Below, piece after piece: positions 1 through 7,419 of a stretch of DNA of 8,048 nucleotides. Position numbers and translations under genes: made by a program. The notes under the pieces are model-generated. The model saw only the letters and a program-made list of their open reading frames with translations, had not been told where the DNA came from and made no database searches. Within the stretch, counting starts at the first letter, position 1. Each line of letters starts with the position of its first letter. Origin of the DNA: Gammaproteobacteria bacterium. Its GTDB lineage: Bacteria; Pseudomonadota; Gammaproteobacteria; SZUA-152. Location: the NCBI GenBank assembly GCA_030599435.1, contig JAUVNZ010000060.1:1-8048 (forward strand), written 5' to 3'.

Positions 1-53
1 AGCGTGGTTTTGCCCGAGGACTTGTGGGCAGCAGAAATAAACAGGTGAGCCAT
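1..53 (-). CDS. dsrN: DsrN, siroheme/cobyrinate a,c-diamide synthase family, N-terminal fragment (3' end beyond window)
   Basis: Only the first 17 codons are in the window. Read from the ATG at 53-51 they give MAHLFISAAHKSSGKTT, with the next codon starting CT. This is a beta strand followed by a P-loop (AAHKSSGKTT, residues 8-17), the typical start of the CobB/CbiA family of ATP-dependent, glutamine-dependent amidases. In Allochromatium-type dsr clusters the family member downstream of dsrP is DsrN, which amidates siroheme to the siroamide prosthetic group of DsrAB. The assignment rests on the P-loop start plus position in the cluster; another CobB/CbiA paralogue would look the same over 17 residues. 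The start has only a weak purine-rich stretch (AAGAA) upstream. It lies 246 nt after the preceding stop codon, most of that being an apparent inserted element. Confidence 0.8.
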   Translation of the reverse strand, partial: MAHLFISAAHKSSGKTT

Positions 54-73
54 AGTGTTTGTTCTTAAAAATA

Positions 74-98
74 TTAGCGGGCTGTTGAATGATCATCA
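74..98 (+). repeat. Left terminal inverted repeat of the element
   Basis: This 25-bp copy begins TTAGC, contains CTGTTGAAT, and ends ATCATCA. It matches the reverse complement of 279-303 at 21 of 25 positions. Three of the four differences are G/A transitions and the fourth is A/C. The first three bases (TTA) may be flanking target rather than element. Confidence 0.75.
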
Positions 99-128
99 GG
101 TGAGTGCGAGACAAGGCAAGCAAGGCGA

Positions 129-137
129 AATATAGCA
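129..137 (-). promoter_or_regulatory. Possible extended -10 promoter element reading toward dsrN
   Basis: On the minus strand the bases TGCTATATT fit the extended -10 pattern (TGn followed by a TATAAT-like hexamer). A start would fall near 121, leaving a leader of about 70 nt before the dsrN ATG at 53. No good -35 hexamer is visible 16-18 bp upstream. It lies inside the element, so if real the element would bring its own promoter to dsrN. Weak evidence, based on motif only. Confidence 0.2.
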
Positions 138-142
138 GTTTT

Positions 143-191
143 GTACAAGGATGTACTTATGTCGCGAAGCCCATGGATGGGCGAAAGCGAC
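143..191. other. Tandem hairpins in the middle of the element
   Basis: Two stem-loops lie four bases apart. The first is GTACA (143-147), loop AGGA, TGTAC (152-156). The second is larger: GTCGC (161-165) pairs with GCGAC (187-191), then an internal loop of GAA against GAAA, then GCCCA (169-173) pairs with TGGGC (178-182) around the tetraloop TGGA. No T-tract follows either hairpin, on either strand, so a standard intrinsic terminator is not indicated. They may be structural parts of the element or act on RNA read through from the upstream genes. Confidence 0.5.
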
Positions 192-278
192 TTGCAAATT
201 GTTTGCCGTTTCATGCCCCGCATTTTGAGCCAGATTTTCCTTGGTACCCCTTGAGGGTGAACGCAGTATCATGCCGCA

Positions 279-303
279 TGAGGATTATTCAACAGTCTGC
301 TAA
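279..303 (-). repeat. Right terminal inverted repeat, overlapping the stop codon of the trpD2-like gene
   Basis: On the minus strand this copy reads TTAGC, then CTGTTGAAT, then ATCCTCA, mirroring 74-98. Its outer end contains the TAG stop (302-300) of the upstream trpD2-like gene and the last base of its final alanine codon. The end of the coding sequence and the end of the element therefore coincide. Confidence 0.75.
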
Positions 304-1301
304 GCGGCGGCCCCGAAGTTTTCTTTTCTCCGCGCCTCCCACATTGTTTTAGCCTGTGCCTCAGCTGAGGCCATGTCATCGGCACGTCCCATCATTTTCA
401 GGGTTATAGCGGTGGTGCCAATGACGGCGCCAATACCATATTCGTCGTTGTCATCACCTAACCAGGCAGCGCGTAGGCGTTGAACGTCCAGTTCTGCATC
501 TTTGACGTGACGTCGGGAATACAAAGCCGGCCATTCTTCATCACTCATTTCACCATTGTGCACGCTCTGTACCAGACAAACTGCATCAGGATCACGCTCT
601 ATTTCACCACCATCACCTTTAATGACGGCCAGATGTGGTTGTTTGAGCAACAAAGCGGCTTCCTGATGCATGGGGCGATAACCAGGATGAAAAATGCCCT
701 GCATCATATGTTCGGCATTAAAGGGATTCAGCATGCGCGCAATAGTGTGCACTGGTGAACGTAATCCCAGGATAGGGCGTAATTCAATAATTTCATGCAG
801 TTTGGGGCTCAGGTGTTCGAGACCGAGATAGGCAAAACCTGTTTCGCGTATTTTGTCCGCAGATTCCTGTAAGGAAGTGCAGGGGGCTATACCCAGGGCA
901 GCTAGCACATCTTTAGTGTATAGACGTCCGGCAGTATGGCCGCTGGCGCCATGCATAAATGTATTTACTCCATTTTGGGCAAGTAGCAGTGTTGATAAAA
1001 TAAACCACGGTAACTGGCGTCGTTTACCCGCATAGCTGGACCAGTCCAGGTGAATTTCGGGGGCATTATCAGGAATGGTCAGGCTTTCTTTGACGGCGCG
1101 AATAAAACCAGCCAGTTCTTCTGGTTCTTCTTCTTTGACACGCATTAACATCAGGAAGGCGCCCAGTTGTTCTGGCAGAACTTCATCTGCAAGTATCATG
1201 CGGAAGGCGTCATAGGCTTCGTCCTGTGTCAGTGGACGTGAGCCATTCTTTCCCTTGCCAAGAATGCGGACGTACTGTGCAAATGGGTGTTCTGTGGTCA
1301 T
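300..1301 (-). CDS. ybiB: TrpD2/YbiB-like protein of the anthranilate phosphoribosyltransferase (glycosyl transferase family 3) superfamily
   Basis: A 333-residue protein with the two-part fold of the NPII/TrpD superfamily. A helical N-terminal domain (about 8-75, with GKGKNGSRPLTQDEAYDAF) is followed by the larger alpha/beta domain. It is not a working-looking TrpD. Where TrpD has the GTGGD PRPP loop, this protein has SSYAGKRRQLPW (88-99), and TrpD's KHGNRS region is replaced by MHGASGHTAGRLYTKD (116-131). KGDGGEIERDP (228-238) and ELRPILGLRSPVHT (173-186) also fit the TrpD2/YbiB branch. E. coli YbiB binds nucleic acids and lacks phosphoribosyltransferase activity; the role here is unknown. 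The length matches the family. A stop codon three codons upstream of the ATG fixes the start; the ribosome site is weak. It lies 81 nt after dsrP and was probably 20 nt before dsrN before the element inserted. The stop TAG lies in the element's terminal repeat. Confidence 0.85.
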   Translation of the reverse strand: MTTEHPFAQYVRILGKGKNGSRPLTQDEAYDAFRMILADEVLPEQLGAFLMLMRVKEEEPEELAGFIRAVKESLTIPDNAPEIHLDWSSYAGKRRQLPWFILSTLLLAQNGVNTFMHGASGHTAGRLYTKDVLAALGIAPCTSLQESADKIRETGFAYLGLEHLSPKLHEIIELRPILGLRSPVHTIARMLNPFNAEHMMQGIFHPGYRPMHQEAALLLKQPHLAVIKGDGGEIERDPDAVCLVQSVHNGEMSDEEWPALYSRRHVKDAELDVQRLRAAWLGDDNDEYGIGAVIGTTAITLKMMGRADDMASAEAQAKTMWEARRKENFGAAA

Positions 1302-1355
1302 ATCTGTTTACCGCGTCTTCACTTTCCTGTGAGCCTGTAAAACGGTGTCGTTTGG

Positions 1356-1374
1356 TTATGGTGACTAACCATAA
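1356..1374. promoter_or_regulatory. Perfect 7-5-7 inverted repeat between dsrP and the trpD2-like gene
   Basis: TTATGGT (1356-1362), five bases, then ACCATAA (1368-1374): a perfect inverted repeat 8 nt past the dsrP stop codon. The stem is AT-rich (two G-C pairs) and is not followed by a T run on either strand, so it is a poor terminator. The symmetric 19-bp shape could suit a dimeric regulator, or a weak mRNA hairpin at the end of the dsrM-P part of the transcript. Confidence 0.3.
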
Positions 1375-1382
1375 ATGGGTAG

Positions 1383-2597
1383 TTAATCCTGAGAAACGAG
1401 ATGGGGATCAGTTTTTTCGTTTGCCAGACTTAGAGGTAGAAAACGGAGAATTTTGATTGCAATCATGACAGCTACAAAGGCTACCGCAACTCCGCCAAGT
1501 CCCAAAAATACTTCAGGGGAGGTAGGTGTGTAATTAACGACTACGCCATCGTAAAAGCTGCTGCTAACTTCTTTGCCCGGAAACAATTCCATGGGGAATG
1601 CCTGTCCGCCAATTATGATCATGTACATTTGTGATAGCCCACCCATAATGACCATAACCGCTGCTGATACAGTCCAGCCGATGGAGCCGCGGAAAGCTGG
1701 TGCATAACAAATGGCTAGTGGAAATAGAGTGCCCAGTAACATGTAACCAATCCAGAACAGGCCACTGTATACGTTGTTGCCTTCGAGGATGAAATGCTCC
1801 ACACCGTGGTGTTGAGTGGCGTAAAGATTAGTGAGATGAAAGATCACTACAAAAAGTAATACTGCTGCAACGAACAGTCCTTGCAGGCGTTGTAACCGAG
1901 CGACGACATAACTACCGAGTTCACGCCCAGTCCATTTGTAGGTGGCTAATAAAGCAATCAGGAAAAATGCCAGGCCGAACGAGAATGACATAATAATAAA
2001 CATGGGCGCCATAATAGCGGCATCGTAATATTCTCGAGCAACAATAAAGCCGAAAATTGAACCAGTACCAGTGGTCAGTGCCAGACGCCAGACAAAAGCA
2101 AAAAAACCGGCAGTGTGTGAATACTTATTCAATTTACGATGTAACATGGTTAGCAGGTAAACGCCGACAATGGCGAAAAAGCCGTTATACAAAATCATGT
2201 TCCAGGCAAAAATAGATTTGAAGTTGTAGTAGGTCATGGCCACAATCATTCGATCGGGGCGACCAAGATCCAGCACCAGCACCATCAGGCCACCGGTAAG
2301 TAGAGCCAGTGCCATTAAGCCGGAAAGCGGTGCCAACGGTTTGTATGCCGTTTTGCCAAATACTGAGGAAATAGAAGCCACATTCAGTGCGCCTGAAGCA
2401 GCAACAATCAGGAACACGGCAAATACATGCGGCATGCCCCAGACAATCTGGTTGCTCATACCGGTGACCCAATGGCCGTTGTGTTCCATGTAATACGCAG
2501 AGCCCAGAGCAGCAGCTATCATTAGGACTAATAAGCTTAACAGGCCATAGTAACCTTTACTGTTGCCGGCGATTTCACGGAAGGTTATGGGTTTCAT
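1383..2597 (-). CDS. dsrP: DsrP, NrfD/PsrC-type integral membrane subunit of the DsrMKJOP complex
   Basis: A 404-residue membrane protein of the NrfD family that exchanges electrons between the quinone pool and the DsrO/DsrJ side of the complex. About ten hydrophobic segments can be read (roughly 16-36, 53-76, 90-110, 131-152, 164-185, 194-219, 239-260, 277-297, 305-330 and 364-388), as known for DsrP. The DLGRPDR motif (110-116) after the third segment is typical of NrfD-like proteins. Histidines in or near membrane segments (H57, H254, H263, H264) are candidates for quinone or heme interaction, but this is inference. It follows dsrO by 49 nt. The ATG is fixed by an in-frame stop 10 codons upstream with no other start between. 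Its nearest SD-like bases (AGGA) abut the ATG, too close for normal use. A 14-codon frame ends in an ATGA overlap with this start, suggesting translational coupling. Length and N-terminus fit the family. Confidence 0.95.
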   Translation of the reverse strand: MKPITFREIAGNSKGYYGLLSLLVLMIAAALGSAYYMEHNGHWVTGMSNQIVWGMPHVFAVFLIVAASGALNVASISSVFGKTAYKPLAPLSGLMALALLTGGLMVLVLDLGRPDRMIVAMTYYNFKSIFAWNMILYNGFFAIVGVYLLTMLHRKLNKYSHTAGFFAFVWRLALTTGTGSIFGFIVAREYYDAAIMAPMFIIMSFSFGLAFFLIALLATYKWTGRELGSYVVARLQRLQGLFVAAVLLFVVIFHLTNLYATQHHGVEHFILEGNNVYSGLFWIGYMLLGTLFPLAICYAPAFRGSIGWTVSAAVMVIMGGLSQMYMIIIGGQAFPMELFPGKEVSSSFYDGVVVNYTPTSPEVFLGLGGVAVAFVAVMIAIKILRFLPLSLANEKTDPHLVSQD

Positions 2598-2638
2598 TCC
2601 TGGTTGCTCACTATAGGTTGCTTTTCATAATCGTTCAT
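2594..2638 (-). CDS. Possible 14-codon coupling ORF in the dsrO-dsrP gap
   Basis: An ATG 8 nt after the dsrO stop opens a short frame reading MNDYEKQPIVSNQE. Its TGA overlaps the dsrP ATG as ATGA. It has no clear Shine-Dalgarno of its own, so ribosomes would have to reinitiate after dsrO. It could serve only to carry ribosomes to the dsrP start, which also lacks a well-placed SD. It may equally be chance: a 15-codon open frame is common. No homology is claimed. Confidence 0.25.
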   Translation of the reverse strand: MNDYEKQPIVSNQE

Positions 2639-2646
2639 TTTGTTAT

Positions 2647-3390
2647 CTAAAGGCCCTGGTAACGTACACCCAGATCCAGGCGCAGGTCACCGCGAATTTC
2701 TGTTGAGGCTTCTGCAGTCATGCGTTTGGCAATATCACTGTTGGCATCGTTTAGGTTGCCGAACAGGATGGCCTTTTCCGGGCAAGCTTCAGCACAGGCC
2801 GGTATTTCACCATTATCAACACGGTGTACGCACAGGGTACAACTTTCTACGGTGCCTTTGCCGCGTGGAGAGTATTCTTTCTGGTTGGTAATGGTTTCGT
2901 GCACAAAAGAACGTGCCTTGTAGGGGCAGGCCATCATGCAATAACGGCAACCAATGCAAATATGTTTATCCACCAGCACGATACCATCGGCACGTTTGAA
3001 CGAAGCGCCGGTAGGGCACACATCAACGCATGGTGGATGTGCACAGTGTTGACACATCAAAGGCAGTTTGGTGGTGTGTCCGGATTTTTTGTCGCGCAAG
3101 GTAACGGTGCGGATCCATTGTGCATCTGTTTCAGGACGACCAAAGCCGGTAAGGTTGTGTTCATCATTACAGGCGGTCACACACTTGTCACAATTGTCGG
3201 CACATTTATTGGTGTCAATCAGGAAACCCCAACGTACTTCACTGCTGGCAGCTTCATCCGCAGGTTTTGCTCGTGCAATGCTGGTAAACAGTACTCCAGG
3301 GCCGAGTGTTAATGCGCCAGCAACCGCAGCACTGCCGCCGAGTAACTTGCGTCGATAAGTATCGATTTGATTCTTGTCTTCCCGAATCAT
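2647..3390 (-). CDS. dsrO: DsrO, Tat-exported four-cluster ferredoxin subunit of the DsrMKJOP complex
   Basis: A 247-residue periplasmic iron-sulfur protein that relays electrons between the DsrJ hemes and DsrP. The N-terminus has a twin-arginine signal: YRRKLLGG (12-19) followed by a hydrophobic stretch to about residue 39. Cleavage near ARA-K is plausible, as for exported pre-folded cofactor proteins. The mature part resembles NrfC/PsrB subunits, with sixteen cysteines in four groups: C63/67/70/74, C113/116/121/125, C145/148/151/155 and C184/187/199/203. They would ligate up to four [4Fe-4S] clusters. The start overlaps the dsrJ stop by 4 nt (ATGA). A GAGG ribosome site lies 6 nt upstream (3397-3400), inside dsrJ. 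The overlap implies coupled translation and matched amounts of DsrJ and DsrO. NrfC-like proteins are found elsewhere, but the neighbours settle it as DsrO. Confidence 0.96.
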   Translation of the reverse strand: MIREDKNQIDTYRRKLLGGSAAVAGALTLGPGVLFTSIARAKPADEAASSEVRWGFLIDTNKCADNCDKCVTACNDEHNLTGFGRPETDAQWIRTVTLRDKKSGHTTKLPLMCQHCAHPPCVDVCPTGASFKRADGIVLVDKHICIGCRYCMMACPYKARSFVHETITNQKEYSPRGKGTVESCTLCVHRVDNGEIPACAEACPEKAILFGNLNDANSDIAKRMTAEASTEIRGDLRLDLGVRYQGL

Positions 3391-3800
3391 AATCCGCCTC
3401 TCATCTTATGTTTGGTTTTGCCGCCACCCGGCACAGAAGTATGGCACTGAAAGCAATCAATCGAAACAGCAGCATAATCGTGACATTCGCGGCAAAAGTG
3501 TTTTGGGTTACTAACCGTTACCGGTTTATTGTCTTTATCTTTTACGACATGACAGGTGAAACACTCTTTCAAGCTATGTTTTTTGGTGCGAACACCTTTG
3601 TGCATGGTTTCGTCACGCTGATGTTGCAACAAGTCCATGTGATTTTTGCGCATGAAATCGGTGTCTTCAACACACTGCTCACCTTTGATAGCATCAGGGA
3701 TGTCTGGCCGCGGTGCACCAGCCGTGGCTGTTAAAGAAAAAAGCACACAGACAACGGCAGCAAGCCAGAGTCTTTGTTGTTTAGTGCTTTTAGCTTTCAT
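3387..3800 (-). CDS. dsrJ: DsrJ, triheme cytochrome c subunit of the DsrMKJOP complex
   Basis: A 137-residue cytochrome with three CxxCH heme-binding motifs: CFTCH (80-84), CRECH (103-107) and CFQCH (116-120). The N-terminus has a basic start and a hydrophobic segment (about 11-28). In Allochromatium vinosum the equivalent segment is an uncleaved membrane anchor, so DsrJ faces the periplasm while held in the membrane. C43, outside the CxxCH motifs, matches the position of the cysteine that gives one DsrJ heme its unusual His/Cys ligation. Its suggested role is electron transfer, or sulfur chemistry, on the periplasmic side. It begins 27 nt after dsrL and overlaps dsrO by 4 nt. The ATG is preceded by AAGGA (3805-3809) with a short 4-nt spacer and GAGGA (3811-3815) with a 10-nt spacer. 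Size and heme count fit the family. Confidence 0.96.
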   Translation of the reverse strand: MKAKSTKQQRLWLAAVVCVLFSLTATAGAPRPDIPDAIKGEQCVEDTDFMRKNHMDLLQHQRDETMHKGVRTKKHSLKECFTCHVVKDKDNKPVTVSNPKHFCRECHDYAAVSIDCFQCHTSVPGGGKTKHKMRGGL

Positions 3801-3827
3801 CTTTTCCTTTTCCTCTTTTCTCTGCCT

Positions 3828-5804
3828 TTATTCGCCCAGACCCATCTGGATGTAACCTGTCGGGCAGACATCAGCACAGATATGACAGCCAACACATTTG
3901 TTGTAGTCAGTATCTACATATCGACCTGTGGTGGAGTCGTCTTTTTTAACTTTAAAGACTGCATCCTGAGGGCAGTAAATAACGCAGTTGTCACATTCGA
4001 AACACATACCACAGCTCATGCAGCGTTTAGCTTCTTCTATAGTATCTTCTTCTGAAAGTGCATTCATGCGTTCTTCAAAGTGACCCAGAACTTCTTCCGA
4101 GCTGGGTACGTCTTCGGTACGAATGTGACGTAACTCATTTTCAAAATGGCCCAGAAACAACTTCTCTGAAGAAATGATTTGATGTGCAGAACGGTCTTCA
4201 TAGTTGTGGATGGCATAGTCTGCCTCAGAGGTACCGTGCAGGCCACGGTCGATAGGCCGAGTATGCTCGTCGCCGTCCTGATCAAAATGGGTAGGCTCGT
4301 GATCAGTTTCGCGTAACTTGTTCAGTAGGTCGAAGTGATGCACGTCTACTTTCGGACGCTTGCCGGACTTTTCATTCTTGAGGTAGTGATCGATGCTTTC
4401 AACGGCCACTGAGGCCTGGCCGATAACCGTAGTCAACAGGTGCGGTTGCACGATGTCGCCAGCAACAAAGAAGCCAGGTTTGTTAGGCACCTGGAAGTTT
4501 TTATCGGCGTCGATTAAGCCGCGCTCGTTACCAAAATCTTCCATACCCTTCAGGTTTCCGGTCTGACCGATGGCAGCAACGATAAGATCGGCGTCGATAT
4601 CGTATTCAGAACCTTCAACAGGGGTCATCTTGCCGCCTTCCCACTGTAGCTTACGTACGCGCAGTGCTTTGGCTCGACCGTTCTCGCCCATGACCACTTC
4701 AACTGGATCAATGGAATCGATAATTTCGACACCTTCGCGGGTGGCATCGTCAATTTCATGTTGGGCTGCAGCCATGTTTGCAACAGGGTGACGTGACAAC
4801 AGAGCCACTTCGGCCCCTTCTCGCTGGGCAACACCAGCCACATCGTGGGCGGTTTGACCGAGGATGATGTGCTCGGGACGGTCATTGTCGTGAATGTCAG
4901 TGATTTTACCAATACGGCGGGCAACGGATGCCACGTCAATGGAAGTATCACCACCACCGATAACCACAACCTTACCGGCGACACCTTTGAGGCGGCCTTC
5001 GTTAAAGGCGGCGAGGAAAGCTACACCCGACAGGCAATTGTTGGCTTCGGAAAAGTTATCAATCGGTAAGTCACGACCCGACTGTGCGCCGATGGCAAAC
5101 AATACGGCGTCAAAGTCTTTTTCCAGTTCTGCCAGAGTTACATCTTCACCGACGCGGGTTTTCAGACGAGTTTCCACGCCCATGTCGATGATGCGATTCA
5201 TCTCACCATGTAGCACGTCACGCGGGGTACGATAACCGGGAATGCCGTACATCATCATGCCACCCAGATCTTCATGGTCGTCGAAGATGGTGCAGGCATG
5301 GCCTTTACGGCGAAGTTGATAAGCTGCCGCCATACCGCATGGGCCGCCACCAATAATGGCCACTTTTTTGCCACTATCAGGACCAGACTCGAACTTCAGG
5401 CCATTTTCCAGAGCGGTGTCGCCAATGTGTTGTTCGATTGCGTTGATGCCGACAAAATCGTCAACCTGGTTACGGTTACAACCATCCTGACACGGGGCAG
5501 GGCAAACACGACCCATCACCGAAGGGAAAGGATTGGCATCAGTAGAGCGACGGAAGGCATACTCCTGCCAGCTCATTTCGTCGGTTGGTTTCTCAATACC
5601 GCGAACGATATTCAACCAGCCGCGAATGTCTTCGCCTGAAGGGCAGCTTCCCTGACAAGGAGGCGTTTGATTAACATAGGTTGGACACTTGTGTGATGTG
5701 TCACCCTTAAAGATTTGCCCACTCCAATCGGTAACGGTGTGGTCACCATCCTCGTATTTACGGAAAGTATATTCTTTGGTTACTTTATCTGCTGGCGTTG
5801 CCAT
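3828..5804 (-). CDS. dsrL: DsrL, NAD(P)H:acceptor oxidoreductase, iron-sulfur flavoprotein of the rDsr pathway
   Basis: A 658-residue cytoplasmic protein resembling the GltD/NfnB family plus a ferredoxin tail. In sulfur oxidizers it takes electrons from rDsrAB and passes them to NAD(P)+. Domains in order: an N-terminal cysteine region (C40, C50, C54, C101, C105, C109) for Fe-S binding; an FAD-binding fold with IIGGGPCGMAAA (150-161) and GGMMMYGIPGYRTP (181-194); an NAD(P)-binding fold with VIGGGDTSID (281-290); the second FAD motif FFVAGD (445-450); a DsrL-specific linker with two LGHFE motifs (551-555, 573-577); and a C-terminal ferredoxin domain with C601/604/607/611 and C637/640/643/647, plus C595 and C598. 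Length fits DsrL of phototrophic and chemotrophic sulfur oxidizers. The ATG has a strong AGGAG site 9 nt upstream. The gene lies between dsrK and dsrJ, its usual place. Whether it prefers NAD+ or NADP+ cannot be read confidently. Confidence 0.96.
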   Translation of the reverse strand: MATPADKVTKEYTFRKYEDGDHTVTDWSGQIFKGDTSHKCPTYVNQTPPCQGSCPSGEDIRGWLNIVRGIEKPTDEMSWQEYAFRRSTDANPFPSVMGRVCPAPCQDGCNRNQVDDFVGINAIEQHIGDTALENGLKFESGPDSGKKVAIIGGGPCGMAAAYQLRRKGHACTIFDDHEDLGGMMMYGIPGYRTPRDVLHGEMNRIIDMGVETRLKTRVGEDVTLAELEKDFDAVLFAIGAQSGRDLPIDNFSEANNCLSGVAFLAAFNEGRLKGVAGKVVVIGGGDTSIDVASVARRIGKITDIHDNDRPEHIILGQTAHDVAGVAQREGAEVALLSRHPVANMAAAQHEIDDATREGVEIIDSIDPVEVVMGENGRAKALRVRKLQWEGGKMTPVEGSEYDIDADLIVAAIGQTGNLKGMEDFGNERGLIDADKNFQVPNKPGFFVAGDIVQPHLLTTVIGQASVAVESIDHYLKNEKSGKRPKVDVHHFDLLNKLRETDHEPTHFDQDGDEHTRPIDRGLHGTSEADYAIHNYEDRSAHQIISSEKLFLGHFENELRHIRTEDVPSSEEVLGHFEERMNALSEEDTIEEAKRCMSCGMCFECDNCVIYCPQDAVFKVKKDDSTTGRYVDTDYNKCVGCHICADVCPTGYIQMGLGE

Positions 5805-5813
5805 AACGTTAAT

Positions 5814-5818
5814 CTCCT
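5814..5818 (-). promoter_or_regulatory. Shine-Dalgarno site of dsrL
   Basis: AGGAG on the minus strand, 9 nt before the dsrL ATG. This is the best-matching ribosome site in the window, so dsrL may be translated more strongly than its neighbours, consistent with it being a soluble partner rather than a fixed-ratio complex subunit. Confidence 0.7.
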
Positions 5819-5847
5819 AATCCACTTGTGCGTTAGGTCGTTCATTT

Positions 5848-5867
5848 CTTTATAAAGAGTTTATAAA
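5848..5867. repeat. Direct repeat of TTTATAAA in the AT-rich dsrK-dsrL spacer
   Basis: The 83-nt spacer between dsrK and dsrL is the longest between the dsrM-to-dsrP genes and is strongly AT-rich. It holds TTTATAAA twice (5849-5856 and 5860-5867), 11 bp apart, the first inside the palindrome CTTTATAAAG (5848-5857). On the minus strand these give TATAAA hexamers that could act as -10 boxes for an internal dsrL promoter, but no convincing -35 box is visible. An mRNA-processing or AT-rich protein-binding site is an alternative. Confidence 0.35.
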
Positions 5868-5887
5868 AAATATTACTAATTAAAGTT

Positions 5888-7390
<1,503 letters not shown>

Positions 7391-7419
7391 GTTTCGTATC
7401 TCTTTCTTTTGTATTGTTT

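Larger units (their letters stand above)
77..300. mobile_element. MITE-like non-coding element with terminal inverted repeats, TA-flanked
   Basis: The stretch between the trpD2-like gene and dsrN is bounded by two inverted copies of a 25-bp sequence (74-98 and 279-303) matching at 21 of 25 positions, sharing the core CTGTTGAAT. If the element proper starts at GC (77-78) and ends at GC (299-300), a TA dinucleotide flanks each side (75-76 and 301-302). That is the target duplication typical of IS630/Tc1-mariner-type transposition. It is about 224 bp and has no credible coding frame, so it would be a non-autonomous element moved by a transposase encoded elsewhere. The interior holds two neighbouring hairpins. 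I do not recognise it as a named element. The inverted repeats are seen directly; mobility is inferred. Confidence 0.65.

Noticed and set aside
104..352. 82-residue plus-strand reading frame across the element and the end of the trpD2-like gene
   Set aside because: It runs antisense into the C-terminus of a clearly real gene, has no ribosome site and no recognisable domain; the element looks non-coding.
300..1301. Anthranilate phosphoribosyltransferase (TrpD) for tryptophan synthesis
   Set aside because: The GTGGD PRPP-binding loop and the KHGNRS region are replaced, and no other trp genes are nearby.
1356..1374. Intrinsic terminator ending the dsr transcript after dsrP
   Set aside because: The stem has only two G-C pairs and no T-tract follows on the minus strand.
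2598..2646. An upstream start for dsrP giving a longer N-terminus
   Set aside because: No ATG, GTG or TTG lies in frame between the dsrP ATG and an in-frame TGA ten codons upstream.
2824..3312. 162-residue plus-strand frame opposite dsrO, and similar frames opposite dsrL, dsrK and dsrJ
   Set aside because: These lie wholly inside strongly supported minus-strand genes with conserved cysteine motifs; their translations show no domain features.
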